64,000 nt of DNA from Rhodopseudomonas sp. P2A-2r (lineage in GTDB: Bacteria > Pseudomonadota > Alphaproteobacteria > Rhizobiales > Xanthobacteraceae). Shown here one piece after another: positions 35,126 through 44,650 of this stretch (the first letter of the stretch is position 1; each line of letters begins with the position of its first letter). The position numbers and the translations under genes were made by a program. The DNA lies in assembly GCF_026015985.1 (NCBI RefSeq), contig NZ_CP110389.1:1141001-1205000 (forward strand). Reading direction: 5' to 3'. The notes beneath the pieces were generated by a model. That model was given only the letters and a program-made list of their open reading frames with translations. It was not told where the DNA came from and did no database searches.

Positions 35126-37675
35126 TTGAGCGGTTCGCCCCCCGACCGACCAGTACCATCGCGCGATCCCGACGCGCTGGCGCAGCATCAGCTGGCGCAG
35201 GCGCTGCTGCGGGCGCGTGTCGCGATCGGGTGGGAGCGGCTGTGGCCGCATTTGGCCCGCCTGTCCAGCATGGTTGGCCTGTTTCTGGTCGTCTCGTGGG
35301 CGGGGCTTTGGCTGGCGCTGCCGTTCATCGCCCGGGCCATCGGGCTCGGCCTGTTCGTGCTGCTGGCCCTGGCATCGCTGTTTCCGCTACGCAAATTCCG
35401 CTGGCCGAGCCGCGACGACGGCCTTGCCCGGCTCGACCGCGGTACCGGCATCCGCCATCGCCCGGTCACCGCGCTTGCCGATACGCTGGCCTCGAAGGAC
35501 CCCGTCGCGCTGGCGCTGTGGCAGGCGCAGCGCGAACGCACTTTGGCCTCGGTCAAGCGGATCCGCGCCGGGCTGCCGTCGCCGCGGCTCGCGCTTCACG
35601 ATCCGTGGGCGCTGCGAGCCCTGGTGATCGTGGCCATGGTCGCCACCTTCATCGCCGCCGGCGGCGAGCGCGTCCAGCGAATCGCCGCGGCGTTCGACTG
35701 GAACGGCGTGCTGGCGCCGGCCAATGTCCGCGTCGATGCCTGGGTCACCCCGCCGCTTTATACCGGCAAGCCGCCCATCATCCTGTCCGCTGCCAACAAG
35801 GATGCCGCCGCCGCAGATGCTGCCGCGCTACCGGTGCCGGCCGGCAGCACGCTGATCGTGCGCTCCAGCGGCGGCGCGCTCGATGTCGCGCTCGGCGGCG
35901 GCGTTACCGAGGTCGCGCCGACCGCGGAAGCGCCCAAGGGCACCAACGAGCGGCACTTCACCATCGCCGGCAACGGCACCGCCCATGTCCGCGCGCCCTC
36001 GGGCCAGCCGGTCTGGACCTTCACCGCAACGGCGGACCGCGCCCCGAGCATCGCGCTGGCCAAGGATCCGGAACGCCAGGCCCGCGGCTCGCTGCAGATG
36101 TCCTACAAGCTCGAGGACGATTACGGCGTCACCGAAGCCCACGCGCAATTCGCCTTACGCAACGCCGATGCCAAGGGCGACAAGCCGCGGCCGCTGTTCG
36201 AGCCGCCGGGCTTCGCGCTGGTGCTGCCCAATGCGCGGACCCGCAACGGCGTCGGCCAGACCGTCAAGGACCTCAGCGAGGATCCCTATGCGGGCGCCGA
36301 TGTGACGCTGACGCTGACCGCCAAGGACGAGGCCGCCAACGAAGGCAAAAGCGAGCCGTTCAATACCAGACTGCCGGAGCGGTTGTTCACCAAGCCGCTG
36401 CCGCGCGCGCTGATCGAGCAGCGCCGCAATCTGGCGCTCGACGCCAACCAGAGTTCGCAGGTTGCGGTGGCGCTCGCCGCGCTGATGATCGCGCCGGAAG
36501 CGTTCACGCCGGAGGCGGGCCAGTATCTCGGCCTGCGCAGCGTCGCCACCCAGCTCGACCGCGCCCGCACCGATGCGGCGCTGCGCGAGGTGGTGGCCAG
36601 CCTTTGGGCGCTTGCCGTGACCATCGAGGACGGCGACATCACCGACGTCGACAAGGCGCTGAAGGCGGCCCAGGAGGCGCTCAAGCAGGCGCTGGAGCGC
36701 GGCGCCAGCGACGAGGAGATCAAGAAGCTCACCGAAAATCTGCGCGCGGCGCTCGACAAGTTCCTGAAACAGCTGGCCGAGCAGATGAAGCAGAATCCGC
36801 AGCAGCTGGCGCGTCCGCTCGATCCCAACACCAAGGTGATGCGGCAGCAGGACCTCAACAACATGATCGAGCGCATGGAGCGGCTGTCGCGCTCCGGCGA
36901 CAAGGACGCCGCCAAGCAGCTGCTCGAACAGATGCAGCAGATGCTCGAGAACCTGCAGATGGCGCAGCCCGGCCAGTCCGGCGACGGCGAGATGGAGCAG
37001 GCGCTCAACGAGCTCGGCGACATGATCCGCAAGCAGCAGCAGCTCCGCGACAAGACCTTCAAGCAGGGTCAGGATTCGCGGCGCGACCGGATGCGCGGCA
37101 AGCCCGGTGAGCAGGGCATGGGCGACCTGCAGCAGGACCAGCAGAGCCTGCGCGATCGCCTGAAGAAATTGCAGGACCAACTCGCCAAGCAGGGCCTGGG
37201 CAAGGGACAGAAGGGCGAAAAAGGCGAAAAGGGTCAGGGCGGCGAACAGGGCCAGGGCGAGCAGGGTGACGGCGATGGCCTCGGCGATGCCGACAACGCC
37301 ATGGGCGACGCCAGCGGCCGGCTCGGCGAAGGCAATGCCGACGGCGCGGTGGATTCCCAGGGCCGTGCCCTCGATGCTCTGCGCAAGGGCGCGCAGTCGC
37401 TGGCACAGGCGATGCAGCAGGGTGACGGCGAGGGCCAGGGCGACGGTCCCGGCAACGCACCGGGCCGCCAGCAGAGTGGTGGACGCGACACCGATCCGCT
37501 CGGTCGGCCGCTGCGCGGCCGCGAACTCGGCGACGATCTGACGGTGAAGATTCCCGGCGAGATCGACGTCCAGCGGGTCCGCCGCATCCTCGAGGAACTG
37601 CGCCGCCGCCTCGGCGACACCAGCCGCCCGCAGCTCGAGCTCGACTACATCGAACGGCTGCTGAAGGATTATTGA
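35126..37675 (+). CDS. DUF4175/TIGR02302 family envelope protein
   Basis: About 849 residues. Two or three membrane helices at the N-terminus (LVVSWAGLWLALPFIARAIG; ALVIVAMVATFIAAGG), a long periplasmic beta-rich region, then a helical Gln-rich part (QQLARPLDPNTKVMRQQDL, QLLEQMQQMLENLQMAQPG), a Gly-Gln-Lys-Glu tract at about 37200-37275 and a conserved end VRRILEELRRRLGDTSRPQLELDYIERLLKDY-like (about 37575-37672). TTG at 35126 is chosen because GGAG lies six bases upstream; an ATG at 35045 in frame has no ribosome site. Function unknown; always near lysA in relatives. Confidence 0.85.
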   Translation: MSGSPPDRPVPSRDPDALAQHQLAQALLRARVAIGWERLWPHLARLSSMVGLFLVVSWAGLWLALPFIARAIGLGLFVLLALASLFPLRKFRWPSRDDGLARLDRGTGIRHRPVTALADTLASKDPVALALWQAQRERTLASVKRIRAGLPSPRLALHDPWALRALVIVAMVATFIAAGGERVQRIAAAFDWNGVLAPANVRVDAWVTPPLYTGKPPIILSAANKDAAAADAAALPVPAGSTLIVRSSGGALDVALGGGVTEVAPTAEAPKGTNERHFTIAGNGTAHVRAPSGQPVWTFTATADRAPSIALAKDPERQARGSLQMSYKLEDDYGVTEAHAQFALRNADAKGDKPRPLFEPPGFALVLPNARTRNGVGQTVKDLSEDPYAGADVTLTLTAKDEAANEGKSEPFNTRLPERLFTKPLPRALIEQRRNLALDANQSSQVAVALAALMIAPEAFTPEAGQYLGLRSVATQLDRARTDAALREVVASLWALAVTIEDGDITDVDKALKAAQEALKQALERGASDEEIKKLTENLRAALDKFLKQLAEQMKQNPQQLARPLDPNTKVMRQQDLNNMIERMERLSRSGDKDAAKQLLEQMQQMLENLQMAQPGQSGDGEMEQALNELGDMIRKQQQLRDKTFKQGQDSRRDRMRGKPGEQGMGDLQQDQQSLRDRLKKLQDQLAKQGLGKGQKGEKGEKGQGGEQGQGEQGDGDGLGDADNAMGDASGRLGEGNADGAVDSQGRALDALRKGAQSLAQAMQQGDGEGQGDGPGNAPGRQQSGGRDTDPLGRPLRGRELGDDLTVKIPGEIDVQRVRRILEELRRRLGDTSRPQLELDYIERLLKDY

Positions 37676-37687
37676 GGGGCGCTTCTG

Positions 37688-37882
37688 CTTTTCCCCTCCC
37701 CAGCAAAGCGAAGCTTTGCGCCGTGGGAGAGAGTGCCTGAGCGAAGCGAAGGCGGGAGAGGGAAAGCCGCGAGCGCCGTTGCCGCCGCAACAGCCCCCTC
37801 TCCCGTCTCGAACCCGCTTCGCGTGTTCGATCCACCCTCTCCCGCCAACGCAGCTTCGCTGCGTCGGGGGAGAGGGAAAAGG
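37688..37882. repeat. About 195-bp complex inverted repeat (CCTCTCCC type) between convergent genes
   Basis: Ends are complementary (CTTTTCCCCTCCCC at 37688-37701; GGGGGAGAGGGAAAAG at 37866-37881). Inside are nested hairpins such as GCAAAGCGAAGCTTTGC (37703-37719). It is related to the element at 44651-44832 in reverse orientation. It probably ends transcription from both sides. Confidence 0.7.
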
Positions 37883-37894
37883 AGAGCGCCGCCC

Positions 37895-38272
37895 CTAATC
37901 CCTTGTCCGCGACGCCAGCGCATCCGCGACCGCGGTACGGATGTCCGCCACGGAGAACGGCTTCGTGACCACGTCGTGGACGATGGCATTGAGGCCGGAG
38001 GCGCGTTCGCGCTGGTCGGCGAAACCGGTCATCAGCAGGATGGTCAGGTCGGGAAAGTCGCGTGCGGCGGCCAGCGCCAGCGCGATGCCGTCCATCACCG
38101 GCATCTTGATGTCGGTCAGCAGCAGGTCGAAGGCGCCGTCCTGATCGGTCAGGATCTCGAGGGCCTCGGCGCCGTCCTGCGCGGTCACGATGTCGTGGCC
38201 GTCCAGCGCGATGGCGCGCGCCACCAGCAGGCGCATGGATTCCTCGTCATCGGCGATCAGCACGCGGGGCAT
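37895..38272 (-). CDS. CpdR-like single-domain response regulator
   Basis: 125 residues, one receiver domain: MPRVLIADDEESMRLLVARA (acidic pair), phospho-acceptor Asp in LLLTDIKMPVMDGIAL, ILLMTGFADQRERASG and VVTKPFSVADIRTAVADAL. The TGFA and KPF wording resembles CpdR, which when unphosphorylated recruits ClpXP substrates at the cell pole in alphaproteobacteria. It differs in the loop after TGFA, so it is a paralogue or a relative rather than certain CpdR. The start at 38272 is chosen by family length. 25 bases after the zinc-ribbon gene, same operon. Confidence 0.8.
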   Translation of the reverse strand: MPRVLIADDEESMRLLVARAIALDGHDIVTAQDGAEALEILTDQDGAFDLLLTDIKMPVMDGIALALAAARDFPDLTILLMTGFADQRERASGLNAIVHDVVTKPFSVADIRTAVADALASRTRD

Positions 38273-38297
38273 TGTCTCTCCGTCAAACCAGGGCGCG

Positions 38298-39164
38298 TCA
38301 GGCGCCGATATCGCGCTTGTTGAAGAAACGCACGTCGATGGTGCGGCCTTCTGCCGGCGGCGACGCCAGCCGCGACTTGAACCACGCCTTGTCGCCGGGA
38401 TTGAGGCCTTGCTGGTCCAGCACGGCCGTCCAGGCGTAGATCTCGGTGCCGTGTTCGTCACGGACAACAAAGCGCAGCCGCGGCATCGCCACGGGCTTGG
38501 TGTGGCTGTCGCCGACGATATTGCCCTCGATCACCAGCACGCGCTTGCCGTCGACCTCCTCGGTGGCGACCTTGACGTCCTTGAACGACAGGCCCCGCAA
38601 ATTGACGCCGAGGCCGACGGCTTTGTAAAATGACGCGGTTTGCGGCATCAGCTTGACCACGTCGACCCGCCAGATCATCAGGGCTAGCACCAGGGCGGCC
38701 ATGCCGGCGCAGGCGATCGAGGAGTTGATGCGCGGCAGGAACGGGATGCGGGCCGGCATCGATGGCGCCAGGCCGCGCAGGCGTGACAGTGCGGCTGACA
38801 GGCGCGAGGTCTTGGCGTCAGCCGGGGCGAGGGCCGGTTCGTCCTGGGCCTCTTCGGCCCAGGCGGGATTTTCGGGCGGCTCTTCGGCGGGCAAGGCGCT
38901 GGCGATCGACGGGCTTTCGACCAGCGGCTGATCCTGATCCGCGCTGTCGTCGTCGGTCAGACCCCAGGCGTTCATGTCGTCGTCCGGCGGGGGCGGTGGT
39001 GCCGCGGCCGCTGCGGGAACCAGTGCCTCGCGACGGGCGAGATCCTCCGGCTGCGCCAGCCACACTTCCTTGCAGCGCGCGCAGCGCACAGTGCGCCCGG
39101 CATCGCCGAAGGTCGCCGGATTGACGGCGTAGGCTGTCGTACAGTTGGGACAAACGATATGCAT
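38298..39164 (-). CDS. MJ0042-type zinc-ribbon membrane protein
   Basis: 288 residues. N-terminal zinc ribbon MHIVCPNCTTAYAVNPATFG followed by VRCARCKEVW (two CxxC pairs), an acidic Pro-rich linker, one membrane helix near 160-180 (IACAGMAALVLALMIW), then a DUF3426-like beta domain LVIEGNIVGDSHTKPVAMPR with WFKSRLASPPAEG. The start is placed at the ATG just before HIVCP. It is divergent from ftsE, a conserved alphaproteobacterial arrangement. Role unknown. Confidence 0.88.
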   Translation of the reverse strand: MHIVCPNCTTAYAVNPATFGDAGRTVRCARCKEVWLAQPEDLARREALVPAAAAAPPPPPDDDMNAWGLTDDDSADQDQPLVESPSIASALPAEEPPENPAWAEEAQDEPALAPADAKTSRLSAALSRLRGLAPSMPARIPFLPRINSSIACAGMAALVLALMIWRVDVVKLMPQTASFYKAVGLGVNLRGLSFKDVKVATEEVDGKRVLVIEGNIVGDSHTKPVAMPRLRFVVRDEHGTEIYAWTAVLDQQGLNPGDKAWFKSRLASPPAEGRTIDVRFFNKRDIGA

Positions 39165-39305
39165 GGAGCTATTCGCCAATGACATTGCCGGCAGGCTACA
39201 AGACGACCGTTAACGAATCGGAAACCATAAGGGCGGCACAACCAATTAGGATATTTCAATGAGCGGTCGTGGGGCCGCACTGCGTCTCATCGAACGGAGC
39301 TGAAT

Positions 39306-39965
39306 GTGGTCCGGTTCGAAAACGTCGGTCTGCGCTACGGGCTTGGCCCGGAGATTCTGCGCGACCTGAGTTTCCAGATTCCTGCGCACTCGTTCCAGTT
39401 CCTCACCGGCCCTTCCGGCGCCGGCAAGACGTCGCTGCTGCGCCTGCTGTTCCTGTCGATGCGGCCGACCCGCGGCCTGGTCACGCTGTTCGGCAAGGAC
39501 ATCTCCCTGCTCGGCAAGGACCAGATCGCCGACCTGCGCAAACGCATCGGCATCGTGCTGCAGGATTTCCGCCTGCTCGACCACATGACCACCTACGAGA
39601 ATGTCGCACTGCCGTTCCGGGTCATGGGCCGCGACGAATCGAGCTACCGCCGCGAGGTCATCGACCTGCTGAAATGGGTGGGGCTGGGGGAGCGGATGGA
39701 TGCGCTGCCGCCGATCCTGTCCGGCGGCGAGAAGCAGCGTGCGGCGATCGCGCGCGCGGTGATCTCGCGGCCGCATCTGCTGCTGGCCGACGAGCCGACC
39801 GGCAACGTCGATCCGACCCTCGGCCGGCGCCTGCTGCGGCTGTTCATCGAGCTCAACAAGTCCGGCACCGCCGTCATCATCGCGACCCACGATATCACGC
39901 TGATGGACCAGTACGACGCGCGGCGCATGGTGCTGCATCAGGGGCGGCTGCATATCTATGAGTAG
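39306..39965 (+). CDS. ftsE: Cell division ATP-binding protein FtsE
   Basis: 219 residues, ABC ATPase: Walker A GPSGAGKTS, Q loop LQDFRLLDHMT, signature LSGGEKQRAAIARAV, Walker B HLLLADEPTGNVD and H loop IATHD. With FtsX it links cytokinesis to peptidoglycan hydrolase activation. GTG start after GGAG; ftsX begins eight bases before its stop, so the two are coupled. Confidence 0.95.
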   Translation: MVRFENVGLRYGLGPEILRDLSFQIPAHSFQFLTGPSGAGKTSLLRLLFLSMRPTRGLVTLFGKDISLLGKDQIADLRKRIGIVLQDFRLLDHMTTYENVALPFRVMGRDESSYRREVIDLLKWVGLGERMDALPPILSGGEKQRAAIARAVISRPHLLLADEPTGNVDPTLGRRLLRLFIELNKSGTAVIIATHDITLMDQYDARRMVLHQGRLHIYE

Positions 39966-40928
39966 AACCGGAGACGAGCACGGCGCGCTGATGGATCTCG
40001 GGCACGACACCCCGCAGGTGCCGGCGCGTGCGCGCAATTTGTCGCCGATCGTGCCGCGCGGCTCGATCGCCGGCCGTGCACTGGTCGCGGTGGTGGCGAT
40101 CATGACGTTCCTGGCTTCGATCACCACGGGCGCCGTGCTGCTGATCTCCGCCTCGGCATCGGAATGGCAGTCCGAGGTGGCCAGCGAAATCACCATCCAG
40201 GTGCGGCCGGTGCCCGGCCGCGATCTGGAGCGCGATACGCTGGCGGTGGCCGAGACGGTGCGGGCGCAGCCGGGCATCGTCGAGGTGCGTCCCTATACCA
40301 AGGCGGAATCCGCGGCGCTGCTGGAGCCTTGGCTCGGCAGCGGGCTGTCGCTCGACGACCTGCCGGTGCCGCGCGTGATCGTTGCCCATGTGGTGCCGGG
40401 GACCACACTGGATATCGCCAAGCTGCGCGGCCAGGTGACCCAGGCGGTGCCGGCGGCGACCGTCGACGACCATCGTGCCTGGATCGAGCGGATGCGTTCG
40501 ATGACATCGGCGACGGTGCTTGCCGGCATCGGCATTCTCGCGCTGGTCATCGTCGCCACCATCATTTCGGTGTCGTTCGCCACCCGCGGCGCCATGGCCG
40601 CGAACCGGCCGATCGTCGAGGTGCTGCATTTCGTCGGCGCCGGTGACCGCTATATCGCCAACCGCTTCTTCCGGCATTTCCTGCGGCTCGGCCTGCAGGG
40701 GGCGTGATCGGCGGCGGCGCCGCGATGCTGGGTTTCGGGTTTTCCGAATCCGTCGCCAGCTGGTTTTCCGGCACCCCGGTGGGGGACCAGTTCGCCGCGC
40801 TGCTGGGGACGTTTTCGCTGCGCCCGTCGGGCTATCTGGCGCTGGCGGTGCAGGCGGTGCTCATCGCGGCGATCACCGCATGGGCCTCGCGCCGCACCCT
40901 GTTTTCGACGCTGAACGATATCGAATGA
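39958..40928 (+). CDS. ftsX: Cell division protein FtsX, frameshifted
   Basis: Four-helix FtsX of about 323 residues if one base is restored. N-terminal helix LVAVVAIMTFLASITTGAVL, extracellular domain SASEWQSEVASEITIQVRPV...AWIERMRSM, helix two ATVLAGIGILALVIVATII, SFATRGAMAANRPIVEVLHF. The frame stops at 40707 after LRLGLQGA because 40698-40702 has five G; six G gives LQGGVIGGGAAMLGFGF and continues to 40928 with the last two helices. It couples FtsE to periplasmic cell-wall hydrolase control. Confidence 0.88.
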
Positions 40929-41035
40929 GGCGGTCCGCTGGTCGGCAGTGCTCCCCTTGCGCATCGGGCCCGGGCTGGCATCGCCAACAGGACCGAAAAA
41001 ACTAGAATTGTGCCGACAGGATCACGCACCGCCAG

Positions 41036-41761
41036 ATGACCGTGCCGCTGGATGAGGACCCGATCGACAGACCGGCCGCGCGACCGCGCAGCCGCCGGGG
41101 CATGCTGCGCGCGGCTTTCGTTGTGGCCTTTGCGCTGACCTTCATGGTGGGTGCGATCGGCTTTGTCGGCTTCCTGTCGCAGTTGCGCAGCGCCGAGGCG
41201 CGGCCCGGCAAGAAGGCCGACGGCATCGTCGTGCTGACCGGCGGATCGTCGCGGGTCTCCGACGCGATGGAGTTGCTGGCCGGCGGCTACGGGACACGGT
41301 TGCTGATCTCAGGCGTGCATCCGACCAACGGCGCCAGCGAGATTTCGCGCGCTTTGCCGGACAGCCAGTTGCTGATCTCCTGCTGCGTCGATCTCGATCG
41401 CTCCGCGGTCAATACCCGCAGCAATGCCGTGGAGACCAGACGCTGGGCGCGGGAGCGCAACTTCCGCTCGCTGATCGTGGTCACCTCGAACTACCACATG
41501 CCGCGCGCCTTCGTTGAGCTGTCCCACGAGATGCCGGAGATCGAACTGATCCCGTTCGTGGTCATCGGCGACAGATGGCGCGACGAGCCGTGGTGGACTT
41601 CGGGCACCACGCTGCGCCTGCTGCTGTCCGAATATGTCAAATATCTCGCTGCCGAGGTCAGGGTCTGGCTGGCCGACCACGGCATCGACTTGACGCCCGA
41701 CGGCAATGAGCCGCAAACCGACAACGCGCCGCGCAAGCCGGCCACCGCCTCCGCCAATTGA
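41036..41761 (+). CDS. YdcF/SanA-like DUF218 protein
   Basis: 241 residues: an N-terminal membrane helix (LRAAFVVAFALTFMVGAIGF) and a DUF218 domain with ADGIVVLTGGSSRVSDAMEL, LLISGVHPTNGA, TRSNAVETRRWARERNFRS and VVTSNYHMPRAFVEL, the core family motifs. Possible role in envelope carbohydrate or vancomycin-type sensitivity (as SanA), not proven. Its stop is 12 bases before the plsC ATG, so the genes are co-transcribed. Confidence 0.9.
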   Translation: MTVPLDEDPIDRPAARPRSRRGMLRAAFVVAFALTFMVGAIGFVGFLSQLRSAEARPGKKADGIVVLTGGSSRVSDAMELLAGGYGTRLLISGVHPTNGASEISRALPDSQLLISCCVDLDRSAVNTRSNAVETRRWARERNFRSLIVVTSNYHMPRAFVELSHEMPEIELIPFVVIGDRWRDEPWWTSGTTLRLLLSEYVKYLAAEVRVWLADHGIDLTPDGNEPQTDNAPRKPATASAN

Positions 41762-41772
41762 TCGGATCTTCG

Positions 41773-42544
41773 ATGGTTTCCATTTTCGTGCGCTCGCTGA
41801 TCTACAACGTGCTGTTCTATGTGCTGCTGGTGTTCTGGATTCTGGTGGCGATCCCGACCTTCGTGATGCCGCCGCGGGCGTTCATGGCGATTGCCAAGGC
41901 ATGGGCCCGCAGCAGCGTCTGGCTGATGCGGGTGGCCTGCAACACCAAGACCGAATATCGCGGACTCGAAAAATTCCGGCGGGGCCGCTGGTCGTCGCCT
42001 CCAAGCATCAGTCGATGTGGGAGACCTTCGCGCTGATGCCGTTCTTCGACCGGCCGCTGTTCATCTACAAGCGCGAGCTCGGCAAGATTCCGTTTTTGGC
42101 TGGTACCTGAAAAAATCGAAGATGGTCGGCGTCGATCGCGACGGCGGGGCGCGGTCGCTGATCGACATGGCCAGGCGCGCCACCGAAGAGGTGCAACTCG
42201 GCAGGCAGCTGATCATCTTTCCGGAGGGCACGCGGCGACCCGTCGACGCCGCTCCGGACTACAAGCCCGGCATCGCCCAGATCTACAGCAAATGCGGCGT
42301 GCCGTGCCTGCCGGTGGCGCTGAACTCCGGCCTGTTCTGGCCGCGCCGGACCTTCCTGCGCTATCCCGGCACGCTGGTGGTGGAGTTCCTCGATCCGCTG
42401 CCGCCGGGCCTGCCGCGCAAGGAATTCATCGCCGCCATCAGCACCTCCATCGAAGCCGCCACCGCCCGCCTGGTCACCGAGGCCCGCGCGGAACAGGCCG
42501 CACTGTTCGGCCGCGTGCCGAACGTCGCGGTGAAGGAGAACTAG
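41773..42544 (+). CDS. plsC: 1-acyl-sn-glycerol-3-phosphate acyltransferase, two frameshifts
   Basis: 257 residues after repair. N-terminal membrane helix LIYNVLFYVLLVFWILVAI, then SKHQSMWETFALM (H-x4-E catalytic block of the alphaproteobacterial type), FIYKRELGKIPFFGWYLKKS, and IIFPEGTRRPVDAAPDYKPG with the FPEGTR phosphate-binding motif. It makes phosphatidic acid. Two losses break it: 41969-41973 has five A (six gives GLEKIPAGPLVVASK) and 42093-42097 has five T (six gives KIPFFGWYL). Two such hits in a normally essential gene argue for sequence error. Confidence 0.85.
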
Positions 42545-42569
42545 CGTTTTGCACGAGGCCTGCGTGATC

Positions 42570-42737
42570 CCTCCCCCGCGTCTTCGCGGTGGGGAGGGTC
42601 GGCCGAACGAAGCGATGCGTAGCATCGCTGAAGTGGAGGCCGGGGTGGGGGCGCCGGGAGCGCGGAGTTTGTTGTGACACCCCCACCCGACCGCGCTTCG
42701 CGCGGCCACCCTCCCCGCCGCGAAGACGCGGGGGAGG
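42570..42737. repeat. 168-bp inverted-repeat element between convergent plsC and chaC
   Basis: Perfect 20-base terminal inverted repeats: CCTCCCCCGCGTCTTCGCGG (42570-42589) and its complement (42718-42737). Internal hairpins include GCGATGCGTAGCATCGC (42612-42628) and CGCGCTTCGCGCG (42692-42704). Same class as the elements at 37688 and 44651. Confidence 0.75.
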
Positions 42738-42757
42738 AAAGAGAGTGCCTCACCAAC

Positions 42758-43315
42758 TCACCCCTGCAACATCGCCGCCAGCTGATGCAGTTGCGGATCG
42801 CGAAAGCCTTCGGCCTCGATGGCCTTCACCGTCGACAGCACGTAGTCGCGGTTGGGACCGGAGCGGCCATGGCCCTGCTTCACGAAATGCAACTGCTCGG
42901 TCAGGCTCAGCCGGCCGGCATATTGCACGTGGCTGCGGTCGACCACATAGGCCAGCGCGCTGACGCGGTCGCGGGCCTCGTTGCCGAGCCATACCGACCG
43001 CATCACCTCGCGATAGACGTGGGTGGTCTGCTCGCGCTCGCGCAGATATGCGATGGTGGCATGGCGTTTCTCTGCGGCGACCCGGAAGGCGATGCCGCGG
43101 CAGGCGCCGCCGCGGTCGAGACCGAGCACCAGGCCGGGTTTCTCCGGCGTGCCACGATGGTCGAAGGAATAGACGCATAACGCGCGGTGCTCGCCGATCA
43201 GCCGCGCCGGCGCCTGCTCGAGGAAGTCGAAGCCCGGCCGCCACATCAGCGAGCCGTAGCCGAACACCCAGAGGTCGCCGTGCGACGTCGCTTCGGTTGA
43301 TTGTGCTGCCGACAT
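42758..43315 (-). CDS. Gamma-glutamylcyclotransferase (ChaC-like)
   Basis: 185 residues. ChaC opening LWVFGYGSLMWRPGFDF (the YGSL substrate loop), LCVYSFDHRGTPEKPGLVLGL, and FRVAAEKRHATIAYLRERE with the catalytic Glu, then VQYAGRLSLTEQLHFVKQGHG. ChaC proteins cleave glutathione to 5-oxoproline and Cys-Gly. Convergent with plsC across a repeat element. Confidence 0.92.
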   Translation of the reverse strand: MSAAQSTEATSHGDLWVFGYGSLMWRPGFDFLEQAPARLIGEHRALCVYSFDHRGTPEKPGLVLGLDRGGACRGIAFRVAAEKRHATIAYLREREQTTHVYREVMRSVWLGNEARDRVSALAYVVDRSHVQYAGRLSLTEQLHFVKQGHGRSGPNRDYVLSTVKAIEAEGFRDPQLHQLAAMLQG

Positions 43316-43439
43316 GCTACCGACCTAGCAGAATCCGGCTTTTGAGGCGAAGCGTTTCCCTGCAACCCCGGCCTGCATCGGGCGGGGGAAGCCCGGTGTC
43401 ACCGCTGATTTGACAAAATCATGCTGTCTACGTCCCGCC

Positions 43440-44630
43440 ATGTCCGATTTTGTCCTGCCGACCCGCCGGCGCCGCCTGTGGCCCGTTTTCATCATGCCCA
43501 TCCTCGTTGTCGTCCTGGCGGCGGCGTGGAGCGCATTCTGGTTCTATGCCGCCTCCAAGGTCGACGAGAACGTCGACGCCTGGCGCGCCCGCGAGGCCGC
43601 GGCGGGGCGGACCTACGACTGCGCAGATCGCTCGGTGGCCGGCTTCCCGTTCCGGCTCGAAGTGCGCTGCACCGGTGTGAGCGTGGCGCTGCTGGCGCAG
43701 ACCGCGGGGCAGGCGGCAGCGCAGCCGATCAATGCCAAGCTCGGCGAAATTCTGGTGGTGGCGCAGATCTACGATCCCAAGCTGCTGATCGCCGAATTCA
43801 AGGCGCCGGCCGTGCTGTCCGATCGCGGCCAGCCGGCCATGGTGGTGAACTGGTCGACGGCGCGCAGCAGCATCGTCGGCCTGCCCGGACCGCCCGACCG
43901 AGCCGACATCGTGTTCGACGACGCCTCGGTGGACCGCATCGCCGCCTCCGTGCAGGCGCCGATCGCGCGCGCCAAGCATATCGAACTGCACGGCCGCAAC
44001 GCCGAGAGCTCGACGCCGGACAAGCCGGTCATCGAGGCGGCGCTGCAGATCGGCGGCGGCAGTATCCAGGATCTGCATCCGCTGCTCGCGGTGCCGTTCG
44101 ACGCCGACATCCGTGCCCAGCTCAGCGGGCTGAAGGACTTCTCGCCCAAACCCTGGCCGGCGCGGTTTCGCGAGTTGCAGGCCGCCGGCGGCCGGGTGGA
44201 GATTGTGCAGTCGCGGATCCAGCAGGGCGACTTGATTTCGGTGGCGTCGGGCTCGCTCGGCCTGACCGCGGCGGGCAATCTCGACGGCGAAGTGCAGATG
44301 ACCGTCGCCGGGCTGGAGAAGGTGATCCCGGCGCTCGGCATCGACAAGCTGCTGGAAATGGGCGTGCCGCAGTCGGCGCTGGATCGTTTTGCGCCTGGCG
44401 TGAAGAGCGCGGACGTCAACAACGTGCTTGGCGCGCTGGACCGCGCCATTCCGGGCCTCGGCAAGGTGGTGCGCCAGAATGCCAGCGCGGGCGTTACTGC
44501 CGGCGTCAATTCGCTCGGAACCGAGGCCATGCTGGAGGGCCGTAAGGCACGCAGCTTCCCGCTGAAATTCGTCGATGGGGCGGTGATGATGGGCTCGCTG
44601 AAGGTCGCGCAGATCCCGCCGCTGTTTTAG
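43440..44630 (+). CDS. DUF2125 family exported protein
   Basis: 396 residues: N-terminal membrane anchor (WPVFIMPILVVVLAAAWSAF) then a large periplasmic part with YDCADRSVAGFPFRLEVRCT (the conserved GFPFR and Cys pair of DUF2125), DFSPKPWPARFRELQAAGGR and a C-terminal LKVAQIPPLF. Function unknown. ATG at 43440 gives the family start MSDFVLPTRRRR; the ten extra codons to 43410 are unlikely. Convergent with tyrC. Confidence 0.9.
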   Translation: MSDFVLPTRRRRLWPVFIMPILVVVLAAAWSAFWFYAASKVDENVDAWRAREAAAGRTYDCADRSVAGFPFRLEVRCTGVSVALLAQTAGQAAAQPINAKLGEILVVAQIYDPKLLIAEFKAPAVLSDRGQPAMVVNWSTARSSIVGLPGPPDRADIVFDDASVDRIAASVQAPIARAKHIELHGRNAESSTPDKPVIEAALQIGGGSIQDLHPLLAVPFDADIRAQLSGLKDFSPKPWPARFRELQAAGGRVEIVQSRIQQGDLISVASGSLGLTAAGNLDGEVQMTVAGLEKVIPALGIDKLLEMGVPQSALDRFAPGVKSADVNNVLGALDRAIPGLGKVVRQNASAGVTAGVNSLGTEAMLEGRKARSFPLKFVDGAVMMGSLKVAQIPPLF

Positions 44631-44650
44631 AAAGACGAAGCGCGCCCTTT

